64,000 bases of DNA from Grifola frondosa (Eukaryota; Basidiomycota; Agaricomycetes; Polyporales; Grifolaceae): positions 1,074,768 to 1,138,767 of the forward strand of contig LUGG01000019.1 in assembly GCA_001683735.1 (NCBI GenBank), read 5' to 3'. Below are positions 1 to 9,250 of this stretch, piece after piece (position 1 is the first letter of the stretch; the number at the start of each line of letters is the position of its first letter). The notes below the pieces were generated by a model. The model was not told where the DNA came from. It was given only the letters and a program-made list of their open reading frames with translations, and did no database searches. A program made the position numbers and the translations under genes.

Positions 1-190
1 TGGCCGCAGAATAAAAATGTATGATGCATGCAGGAACTGGAGTACGTCTGGCGTGTGGCATCGCTCTTAGTTGTTTTCTTGGACTATCTTTCGCGTCGTA
101 ATTTATAAAGATCTGGCCCAGACCATGCGCTAAATCACCATCACCGGACACTCTTACATATTTCCTATTTTCGAGGGAGAACCGATAGAT
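1..190 (+). other. 3' flank of an off-window DUF6533 gene
   Basis: The first bases match the sequence just downstream of the DUF6533 stop codons at 18103 and 33382, including an AATAAA signal at 10-15 and the following GCATGCAGGAACTGGAG stretch. The window therefore opens inside the array, immediately after another DUF6533 copy. No coding exon of that copy is present here. Confidence 0.75.
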
Positions 191-560
191 TAGCACCACG
201 GACACGTCCACCATATTTGCAGTGCTGCGTGCCTCCGGGCTCCCAGCTGTGCACTCTGATGGATCCATATGTCTGAGTTCTCGATGGGGTGCGTGCGAGA
301 AACCAAATCGGACTCGAGCACGCCGATAGTGTTGTCCAACGCGTGCAGGCCCTGAACGTGGTGGACTTGAAGGCAGGCGCGAGGTGAACGGTTGCGCATG
401 GACCGAGGAGATGTGAACTGGGGTACCTGTCCTGTTCTTATACCTGGCGCGCTGATGCACTCACACGGATGTGGGGAGTGTTTCTTTTCTTAATAATTTG
501 TTGTGTGCTACTTAGTATTGTCAAGCAGGAACGGTTGGAAGCCGCATTAAGCTATTTACA
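190..560. other. Degenerate inter-gene spacer block
   Basis: This block lies between a DUF6533 3' end and a RabGAP C-terminus and recurs at about 7430-7920, 18280-18780 and 55350-55900. Open frames exist on both strands, but the copies differ by indels that change frame, so none is convincingly coding. I see no other feature. Confidence 0.5.
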
Positions 561-3090
561 CGGTGAGCAAGGGAAATCCGAGAACATCCAAACTTGCAGC
601 CTGGTCCTTAATTCCTGAGCATCGACATCATATATATACGCACCTCGCAAATTGTCGGGATACTGTCTCGAACATTACACACGCCGAAGAAGATTGAAAG
701 CTCAAGGACCTACCAGCACTACTAAGTATACATGCAAAAAATGGCCAGAAACGGGTAGCGACGTACACATGTGCGGACAGCATAATCGTGTTCCGCAGCG
801 CATCTATCTCTATCCGGTGTACGTCCCACGCGCGGACGAGGTCGTCGTACTCACGTGCGTAAGTGTCGAGCGTGAATGGCGTGTGTCGAGCGACACCGCA
901 ATCCTGGACGAACTCGTCCACCTTGTACGCCTGCTTCAGCTCGCCTTCAACCGAGAGACTCGAGCTGTGATGATCGGCAAGCGTCGCTCAGTAGCAGTTT
1001 CTCGTGCATCAAGGTACGTTGACCTGGTATACCTCGAACATGCGCGTGATCAGGAACGCAAGCAGCTCGTCGAACTTGAGCGCGAGCGGCGCGTGCCTTG
1101 TTCTTGATCAGCAGCGCGAGGCTGAACGCGAACCTCGCCGCGATCCCGCTCGCGAGACAGTTGTCGATAGAGAAGCGGTAGCTGAACATCGCCAGGAACC
1201 ACTGCGAGCAGTATATGCTCGAATTGATGCCCTGCCGCAGAAAATGTACCTGCAGAACAGGGAGCATTGCCTCCGTCAGGCATTCGAACTAGTGAGCGGT
1301 ATGTCAGAAACGGGAGGTCCGAAGGCTCGAAGATAATTATAATAACCTGGAACTACACAAACATCAGTACCAAAATATGAATGCGTCATGTTTGAGACTT
1401 ACGAGTCGTAACTGAAGCTTGGGCATCTGAGGTAGGAAATGGCCTCTAAGGTCGCACGAATACATGAACCGCACAAGGAGGCAGAAGGCTTCCTCGTCGG
1501 GCATTTGCATGTCTGGCAGCCTGGAGCCAGCATGGTCCAGGTGAGGCTCACATTAAGCAGTAATATCGCTACCATGAAGGGCAAGCCCTGGCAGTAGCTG
1601 ACTTGTGGATCAGATCTACGTAGCCCATCAGTAGTGGAGATTCAAAAATCAAAACTATACATACAGCACTTATGCTTTGAATACGTTGAAAATGTTCTCT
1701 TGGCCAATACCGTGACCATCCATGAAGAACGCGTGACGTGGGAAGGTCCTGTGTTAGTGATCAGACTCCAAGCCAACGCTGAGTTTCGGGAGCTCACAAA
1801 CCTGGCCAAGATCTCTCGAATTCGCTTTCTAGTGTGGGCTGACCTCCTTCAAAAGCCATACATACGTGTTCTCGAGCTCCGCATCCATGGAGATAGACCT
1901 AATGCACATTGTAAGGCACGAGATTGACGAAACAGAACGCTGGCCAGGGGCACCTACATTAGCAGCCATATCATGTTCCGCAGCGTCTTCAGGATGCCGA
2001 TCACCTTTGCCACCTCTTCGGGATGTTGGGACGCAAAGGCCTGGTGATATATATGCCACAATCAGTCACTGGAAACTACAAGGAACAGATGTATCGGCAC
2101 CAGATATAACACTACTCCAGATATCTGGAAGTTCACGTAAGCACGACACATGGCGTTGGCATATTGGAGCGCACCTCAATAAACGGTCTGGCAGACCTGG
2201 CGAGGTCTGTCGAAATCGTCCTGTCATGCGGTTCCTCTGTTTTAGCAGCTGCACATAGTGCGATCGCTAGAGCTCTGGATCCTTGGATGCAGATATGGCA
2301 TTAACGCAGACGCAAGACATATGGTATCTTCAGAATACCTCTCTCGATCTCCGGGTTCGCAGGCTCTTCAGAATGCTGGGCGCAAAGCTCCGAGATTTGA
2401 TAAACAATCAGGCATCAGAAGGGCTATGACAACCAGCGTACCGTGCACTAGATCGAACCTCGCTCGAGAAGTATGGCGGAAGCTCATGTTAGCATGGTCC
2501 AGAAACGTAAGGACCATAGCACGTACCTCAGTCCAGACCTTCACGGCGGTGATATATTCGACAGAGCTCCCCCTATAGCTCAACGCTGGCGCTGCGCTGC
2601 CGGAGTCCGGAAGCCCACCCCATCTTCATATCTTTTGTAGGTGAGCCATGAGAGTAACCACGTACATTTCTTGCAGAGATTGTTGATATCGACGTCGAAT
2701 TCTGGCGTCATCGGGAGCTACTCGAGAATGCAATGTCATCACATGTGTTCTCCAGATGTTAGGGCGTGCATTGTGCAAGCAAGAACCGTAGAGTGGTCGT
2801 GAACAGAATTGTCAAGTTGATGGGGTCGTCTGGACGCCATCTCGATCATTGTACCTTCAGAGTGTGCAGACACTCTTCTGCGATGTGGAGCTTGTATTTG
2901 CGAGCATGGGTTGTCGGGCTGTTAAGACGTCGGTCGACGCTGCGCGGAGAGACAGAGCAAAGAGACGGTTGTGGTCTGGGACTGCGAACTCGAAGGCGAC
3001 GAGGGAGTCGCGTACAGGGAAGCTAGTAGCATAAGACGAAACGGATGGATTGCAGTGAGGACTATATAATGGAGACAATCGCATTCGGAT
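560..3090 (-). pseudogene. TBC/RabGAP (Gyp5-like) copy A, degenerate
   Basis: RabGAPs of the TBC family speed GTP hydrolysis on Rab GTPases with an arginine finger (IxxDxxR) and a glutamine finger (YxQ). On the minus strand, introns can be placed so that exons give MPDEEAFCLLVRFMYS, the YCQGLPF glutamine-finger motif near 1590-1610, LPVLQVHFLRQG and SQWFLAMFSYRF, then a TLDTYAREYDDLV coiled-coil start. Lesions: a TAA at 1670-1672 replaces the Tyr of the canonical KAYS; one extra base at the exon end near 1805; and a seven-codon loss of IVFRIYD near 1165. Downstream of LSAHV (about 775) the coiled coil is replaced by unrelated sequence. The 5' exons before 2300 are too decayed to place the start. 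Family assignment is firm; function is very unlikely. Confidence 0.75.
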
Positions 3091-3134
3091 GAACAAAAAC
3101 GCGAGAACGCGGACGCGTCACGGTAACGTGACGC
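3062..3134 (-). promoter_or_regulatory. RabGAP copy A promoter: TATA-like box and palindrome
   Basis: A TATATAAT-type box (3062-3069, read on the minus strand) lies about 45 bases from the inverted repeat GTCACG-GTAA-CGTGAC with extended arms GCGTCACG/CGTGACGC (3115-3134), preceded by an ACGCGT. The same pair recurs at the 5' end of the other RabGAP copies. A role in transcription is inferred from position and conservation. Confidence 0.5.
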
Positions 3135-3359
3135 ACTGATCGACATCGATCGAATCTCAGCTACTCTTCATCATACCTCGTCGTCCTCGAGTTTGAACTG
3201 GATGTGGAGAGTTGACGTTAATTGCTTAGTCTGGCGTTGACGATGCCCATGACAACTTTGTCCGGTTTCAAAGTTGAGTATGATTGAAGTTATGTGCCGT
3301 CAAAAAAAAACAGAACATTTTGCAGATAGTGACGACGACAATATGTAGATGAGGAGAAG

Positions 3360-4430
3360 ATGTGCCGAGGTCTCTACCACAGCCATAAATCCTCCTTAAA
3401 ATGGAAGGAAGAGACTGACGCGCTCCTCCGTGCACCTATACTCCACCCATGTGACGATGTCCCTCCCAACACATGTGTGCTTCCCTACCTCCAGCGCTCG
3501 CGTATTGCTACGGTGTATATATCCTGCAGCGTCCGCATTCCTCTGTTACAGCAACAGATCTTTGATGGGGTCAGTTGTCTACGAGACATCAACGATGCCC
3601 ATCCATACATCTGCCCGACTTCACCGAGCTGGAACTGCGGAGCGTCCTATAATCCATCTATCGTAGGCTAGTCCGAGTCCGTTTAATTAGCTGTAGGGAA
3701 TTGACTCGCGCAACCCCAATACAGCATTTATCCGTCCTTCACACTCAATCATGAGGTGTGGATCGGCATCCTCTCCATCTCCCACCGCCGCGGCCGTGCC
3801 ATCCAAGCACTCTTCGCAAATCCATCATCAGGCGAGGCCATCCATCTCATTTCCATAATCAGAGATACTTGGTGCCTTCCAAGAGTATCCTCATGGCTCT
3901 GTGCTCGATCGTGGACCACAACGCTTACTTGACCACGGAGGAAATGGGACAATGTTCAGTGGCCACGTTATGACACATCTTCGAGGCTCGTGAGCGATTT
4001 AGCGTGCAGAATACCAGAGGATGTTACGATTGATGCGCACGGATTAACATGGTACAGGTTTTGCAGGCTGTTTGGAAGACAGCATCGCATTTGACATGGT
4101 GGGTGATGGCATCCGTGCTCTCCGGGCTTCGCGACGAATCACCGTGCCATACTCGGACATTCTTGGTTCGGTTGTCAGTCGATGCCACTGTAATCAGTCA
4201 GTATTTTCTCTTTTTGTTTCTGAATGCAATATTATGCCCGACGGCGTGATGTACATATGCTATTGTGAGCGCGAAGCCGGGGTATACACGTCGCACTCGC
4301 GATCAGCGAACGGGCCAACTTATCACGTCTTTTGGGCAGCCCCGCTAAACCAAAGTCCTTAATTCGATGCGGAAGTGCCTTCCACGAAATTTCGTCTTTA
4401 GGTCAGTGGAACAAGGTGTGTTTGTTTTAA
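3360..4430 (+). pseudogene. Block Z copy A (unrecognised gene, decayed)
   Basis: I do not recognise this family. Across copies the plus strand holds conserved stretches such as TSPSWN or LPDVTELE, then EAWIGILSISHRRGRA, then TTEEMG, then ILEARERFSV and RLFGRQHR, spread over three frames. Here several stops and frame changes break the reading (for example CGCATTTGACATGG near 4085). An A-tract at 3301-3309 marks its left edge and recurs at 21533 and 39501. The best preserved relative is at 21577-22786. Confidence 0.35.
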
Positions 4431-4447
4431 TTTCTGGATAACTTTCA

Positions 4448-5120
4448 TTAAAGCCGTGCTTTACGTTTCTCTGGGAGAAGAATCGCTACGTAGACATAGA
4501 TTAAGGCTGGTGAGACATGCCCTAGGATTGTCGTATGATCATTAACTCGCCAATATCGATGTTGTGGAAGCAACGAGATGACTAGCTCCTGTTGACGGGG
4601 GCGCCAATGGGGATCGAGCGTCAACCGCACCTCGCTGTCACACCCGTAGACGACGATATTAGTCAAGCAATAACAACTGCCATACTGTGCAGCTGTCATG
4701 GTCCACACGCCTCGCATTTGGGCTGAAGAAGACGATCCGCATGTCCGCCACGCCGGCCCACACGTCGCCGAGGCTGTCTCAGGGACGATCCGCCAAACCC
4801 GGAACACTGCACGCTCCGCTGCAGATCGGTTCCGCGGAGTTTCCCTGCTCCTGCTCCGGGTCGTTGAGGTCTTCAGCCACAGAACCGTCGTGTTCGCGCG
4901 CCGGCTCCTTGTGCTCGTCGTTCTCGTATTACACGGCGCGTTGTTTGGGAGACGTTCTGCGCCTCTCTGCGACAAGCTCTGTCTCTCGGACTGCGCTATC
5001 GAGTTGTTCCCGGATATCTGGCGGATCGTGGATGCCCCTACTTTGTTTGCTGCGCTGGTGCTGCACGACGCCCGCTGGGCCGCGCGTGCGCGAGAACCTT
5101 CGCGCTAATTCACTTGCCAT
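4448..5120 (-). other. Block W copy 1, conserved region upstream of DUF6533
   Basis: This GC-richer block precedes most DUF6533 genes. On the minus strand one frame gives charged, glutamine- and glutamate-rich sequence (motifs RETELVAERRR, then EHDGSVAEDLNDPEQEQG). Another minus frame stays open for 175 residues, and a plus frame for 242. Indels between copies hit all three, so no single frame is preserved throughout. It may be the relic of a divergent acidic coiled-coil gene. Confidence 0.3.
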
Positions 5121-5542
5121 GCATGTTGTTCCGATACGGCGGGTCGTTTCTGCCGTGGCCGCCGCACATCTGTCGATGTGTGATTATTCGGTACAGGCGA
5201 GCGTGCAATTTGGACTCGCCCATGCTACTGGTCTTCATATCTGGCATGCTACCAACCTATCATGGCTGATACACAGCCTGTGTTTCGACTTCTCCCGACA
5301 TACCAGTTCAACTATTGATTGTTTATTTATCGCCGTCGTTTCGAACAGATCCGTGCTAGTGTATGAGCGGATGTGGATCGCAGGCAGCGTTTTACCTATT
5401 CTCCAATCTTACTAATTTTCCGAACAGCGCGTGCGATGCGTGTTACATCCCGGCGCCACGAAGAACGGTTTAGACACAAGAGCACGGTCTCTCCATCTCT
5501 GCCAAAGTATTCAGTCGCGCATCTTTCGCACTACCTCATATC

Positions 5543-7216
5543 ATGTCCTCCGCCGTAAGTGCCGCAGAAGTCCAGGAAAAGTGAGTGACTCTTACCGCAA
5601 TGCTTCCTCATCTAATATCTCCTACCATACAGCTTCATCACAATATGTTGTGGTGTATCGGCAACCGGTCAGTGGTTCACGTACGATCTCGTGTCAATTC
5701 TTCATCCCTATTTGTTGCAGCTCTTCTAGTGTATGAGTACCTCATCACGTTTGATCGTGAATACCGACTCGTATGGAAGCGTCGATTTTCGGCGGCCACC
5801 TTACTTTTCTTGCTCGCAAGATATCCTTTGCTTCTTGGCCACATTCTTACCCTTCCATTGATATATCCACTGTCAACAAGGGTACAGTTCTCATATTATA
5901 CTGCAGACCATCTTTGCCCACCAATAATTCTCAGAGCTGTTCTGCATTGGTTTGGTTGTTCACAACTTTGGTTCTGCTCTTCATTTTTGCTGCGCTAGGT
6001 GAGTATCCGTACGATATTCTGACTTCTGACTGACCATTGATATTCCGTGAAGCATTCTCAAGTCTCCGAGCGTATGCCTTATCTGGTCGTCAATGGCAAA
6101 TAGCTGCATTGGGATTCATCTTCTCATTGGGGATTTTCGGCATCTCGGTGGTGAGCTCTGTTCTCGACTTTGAGCTTGGTGTGTAATTGAAGTGTGAGAC
6201 ACACTTCTAGCTCGTAAATGTGCCACGAGCAGTAATTGCGGCTCCACCTCCCTTTAATTATGATTTAAGTTATTTGATCTCACCAAAGTTATACAAAATG
6301 TCAGTGAATTTCATTGATGTCACTGATGCTTGTTGAATCAACCCGTATGTCATATAGATGTATGTAGTGCTGTTGGCATCATCGCTCGAGGGTCTGCTCA
6401 CGCAATAGTTCCAGTGGCATATGTACAGTGTGCGACAATAATCGCCGTGGAAATGGTTGTTCTTGCGGTGACCATACACCAGACATACTGGCAAAGACGA
6501 GCTGCCGCGGAGGTTGGCCTCCGCACTCCATTGCACACGGTGCTCTTGAGGGACGGTCAGTTTCCCAGTTCTACCTCAGTGTATGCACTGACCAATCATG
6601 CTCCATCAGGTACTGTATACTTCTTGTGCGTTATCATTAGTCAACGCAGACCCGCATTGTTTGACAATGGTTCATTTGATAGTGTATTGTTGATGATGAA
6701 CATTGCAGATATTTTATTTGTATATCTGGGAGGCACATTTGTGGGGAAACTCGTCTCTAATTCCTACGAACTCTCACTCACGAGTATCAATGTACTGTCA
6801 TCAGGCATCTTCCAGGCAGTTCATCGAACCGTGAGTAACTGCGATTGATCGCTCTTCGTTTTGATCTCTATTGATATCCGTTGCGGCACAGGATACAAAC
6901 AATTATCATTTCACGATTCATGCTCAATCTCCGCGAGGCCGATGGATCCCTGTGCGGCACCGAAGATGCAAGTCGCCCATCCTTTGTGCGCTCCATCCAG
7001 TTTGCGGCGTTCGTCGAATCCCTCGGCGCCCCTCTCGACCACGAACTCTCATTCTCTGCCATCGATCCGGGTTCCTTGAATGAGCAGGAAGCTGATGGAG
7101 AGAATGAGGACGGGAATGAGGACGTGCCGGGCGATGATGAGGAAATGGTGTCAGGTCAGCCAAGCATTCATGAACTATCCGAAGCAGAAGCCGGTCCATC
7201 TAGAGTCAGGGAGTAG
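5543..7216 (+). CDS. DUF6533 multi-pass membrane protein, copy 1
   Basis: Function unknown; the DUF6533 family consists of integral membrane proteins abundant in mushroom fungi. I infer 11 exons: 5543-5580, 5633-5667, 5721-5881, 5935-5998, 6053-6150, 6211-6299, 6368-6555, 6610-6625, 6683-6740, 6805-6830 and 6892-7216, all GT-AG, giving about 365 residues. The N-terminal signature VYEYLITFDREYRLVWKR is followed by SAATLLFLLARYPLLL. Further hydrophobic segments flank LRAYALSGRQW, LLRDGTVYF and IIISRFMLNLRE, and the tail is acidic and cytosolic-looking. The start matches other copies. Intron 6 only stays in frame with donor GTCAGT and acceptor TATGTAG. The usual upstream TATA is altered to ACACAAG (5474-5480). 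AATAAA follows at 7283-7288. Nearly identical to copy 7. Confidence 0.85.
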
Positions 7217-8340
7217 GACTGCGATACGTTTTCGGTGTGTGCTCTCTCGTTACCATCTCGTATCTTCTAATGCTGACGGCAGAATAAAAATCTATCCTGC
7301 ATGCAGGAAATTGAGTACGTCTGGCGTATGACATCACTCTTAGTTGTTTTCTTGGAATATCTTTCGTGTCGTAATTTAAAAACGATCTGCCGCAGATGAT
7401 GCGCTAAACCACCATTACCGCGATACACTTATTTATTTCCCATTTTCGCGGGAGAACTGACAGCTTAGCACCACGGACATGTTCACCGTATACGCGGTGC
7501 CGCGTGCCTCCGGGCTGCCAGCTGTGCACTCTGATGGATCCACTTGTCTGAGTTCTCGACGGGGTGCGTGCGAGAAGCCAAATCGGACTCGATCACGCTG
7601 AGAGTGTTGTTCGACGCGTGCAGGACCTGAAGGCGGGCGCGAGGTGAACGGTTATGCATGGGCTGAGGAGATGGCGTCTGTCCTATTCTGATACCCAGTG
7701 CATTGATGTTCTCACACGGATATAGATTGCATTCCTTTTCTTAATGATTTGCCGTGTGCATATCTAGCACTGTCGAGCACGAAAATTGCACTCCAGTATG
7801 CCGCAGAGGGATACGAAGGATCCAGTGCTGATCGACTACCAGAGCTCAAATCTTCTTGAATGTATGTCTGAACTGGCGGCGTTATTCACAATGAGTTCGC
7901 GGCGGTAATAAGTCACTTACGTGTTGACGAAAGGAAGTCCGAACAACATCAAATTTTCAGTTCCTAGTCCTTGAGACATGAGCGCTGAGCAGCGATACTA
8001 TACACTTACATGGCACATACCTTGCACATTGTTTCTATCCTGCACCTCGAGGCGTAGAAACGACGGAGACATGGTAATCTCTGCACAGCACTTCATCAAG
8101 GGATATAAAATGATAGAACATTTCAAGCGTTCAGATACAACGCTTTCCCGGAAATATGATGGAGACGCACCGTAGTCAAAGCAGGCTCCTTATCATGACA
8201 GGATTATGATCACCAAATTGAATCACGCTGGGCGTCATAAGTTCAGGCATTACGGCGTCATCGTTGCCGGAGGTGTATCTGCACCGCACTTCAAGAGTCT
8301 CTATGGATGCTAGATTTGCGGGATGATGGGTACTGTGGTA
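7217..8340. other. Spacer after DUF6533 copy 1, RabGAP body missing
   Basis: From about 7430 to 7920 this resembles the spacer at 18280-18780. Where other units continue into the RabGAP coiled coil, similarity ends near 7960 and a different sequence follows. The RabGAP body is therefore absent from this unit. Short open frames (such as 7978-8175) have no recognisable motif. Confidence 0.5.
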
Positions 8341-8346
8341 AGCCAC

Positions 8347-8577
8347 CTAGTGTGGATGACGTTGATGGGCGAGTGGCGAATGCAAGGTTAATGGTTCTTG
8401 TTCTTTGCGACATAGGTCAAACAGTACGCCTTGTCTCTTCGGAAAGTCAGAGCACTCGTGGTAGTACGTACACTCACCACGTTTAGCCTGGCACTGCTTG
8501 CAAGGGTGTGATGGTGTCACTGTTAGGGACGCGTGATGCGTTGATGCAGGTGTGGACGTCGATCGAGTCGTGATCAT
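8347..8577 (-). other. Cysteine-rich open frame
   Basis: A 76-residue open frame contains C-x2-C-x6-C-x5-C (CKQCQAKRGECTYYHEC). This spacing fits the first four cysteines of a fungal Zn(II)2Cys6 cluster, but the expected fifth cysteine is missing. The near-identical copy at 63.8 kb carries indels that break this frame, which argues against selection. I treat it as a possible relic only. Confidence 0.2.
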
Positions 8578-8606
8578 GATCGAATATGGGCGCGACTAAC
8601 GCCAAC

Positions 8607-8624
8607 GCGTCACGGTAATGTGAC
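8607..8624. promoter_or_regulatory. Palindrome copy, variant
   Basis: GCGTCACGGTAATGTGAC, one base from the common form in the right arm. It sits just before the relic DUF6535 first exon, with no intact RabGAP on its left. Confidence 0.45.
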
Positions 8625-8659
8625 ATCGATCTTGAGTGCCCACTGCCCGACGCGTCCCT

Positions 8660-8790
8660 ATATCGCACTCTATCTCTGCCCAACTGTCGTGTTCTGCGAC
8701 CAAAACATCTACGGCTGAGGCTGCTCCCCATGGTTCAGCAACAGCACTGGACCGCTGCGCGAAACACTTGGAACCCGACGATCGCGAGGT
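8660..8790 (+). pseudogene. DUF6535 first-exon remnant
   Basis: The plus strand reads SHSISAQLSC ... HGSATALDRCAKHLEPDDRE and then a GTGAGT donor at about 8789. The ALDRCA-x-x-L-x-x-D pattern resembles the exon preceding WKEDIDTLL in DUF6535 proteins. The position of the start Met is ATA here, whereas the related sequence at 52405 has ATG. No following DUF6535 exon is found, so this is a fragment. Confidence 0.4.
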
Positions 8791-9088
8791 GAGTTCTCAT
8801 TTTCGTCCTGATACGTCCTATGTGAGTCGCTTGCATTGAGGTAGAGAATACTTAGGCGGTGGATGCCTGGGCTCCCTCCGGATCGCCTTCCGCTACAATA
8901 TCAGGTCTCTGATCAAGTCTAATAAGTAGCTCACTATGACACTCGGATGATTCTATTCCACTACGCAGCGAAACGCGGCAAAGGTCAATATTTCATCAAC
9001 GCACTGGACCAAGTCTCGCTTGCGCCCTCTTTCTACGTCGGAAGCTATCTGTTGTCGAATACGACCTGTCTTTGCACTGTATGTCTAA

Positions 9089-9250
9089 TCGGACTTCAAT
9101 CTGAAGAAGAAACCACTGATCGAGGAGGATGAGGAGGACGGAAATGAGATGGTTCGAGAAGGGCTGGGACTGAATGCTAGCATTCGGCCGAGGCGATATT
9201 TCGACGCCAGCGATCCGTGGAGGCCTAAGGAGGAAGGGGAAAAGGACTAG
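9089..9250 (+). other. Conserved acidic C-terminal exon, family unknown
   Basis: An open frame ends at TAG 9248-9250. It contains KKKPLIEEDEEDGNEMV and then RPRRYFDASDPWRPKEEG before the stop. The last 18 residues recur with conservative changes and the same stop position at 30217-30272 (RYFEAGDPWRPKEEGKKD), which indicates a true coding end. The 5' exons are not visible. I do not recognise the family. Confidence 0.4.

Larger units (their letters stand above)
900..8640 (+). repeat. Left copy of the 7.7 kb near-identical repeat
   Basis: Partner of 56267-64000; it contains RabGAP copy A, block Z, block W and DUF6533 copy 1 as one unit. Confidence 0.9.

Noticed and set aside
1866..2258. 130-residue plus-strand frame over the RabGAP (also 57223)
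   Set aside because: Runs antisense to recognisable TBC exons and is not open in copies C, D or F.
4448..4975. 175-residue minus-strand frame in block W
   Set aside because: Low-complexity Ser/Arg/Thr composition typical of a shadow frame, not conserved in length or phase in the other W copies.
4687..5415. 242-residue plus-strand open frame (also 60045-60773)
   Set aside because: It spans block W and part of the DUF6533 upstream region. The homologous sequence at 15529, 22918 and 41075 is split into different frames, with no splice or family support, so the length looks fortuitous.
5882..5906. 25-base intron ending at the first CAG (ATACTGCAG) in DUF6533 intron 3
   Set aside because: Too short for a spliced intron and its extension is not conserved. 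The 53-base version ending at 5934 keeps frame and gives SCSALVW in all copies.
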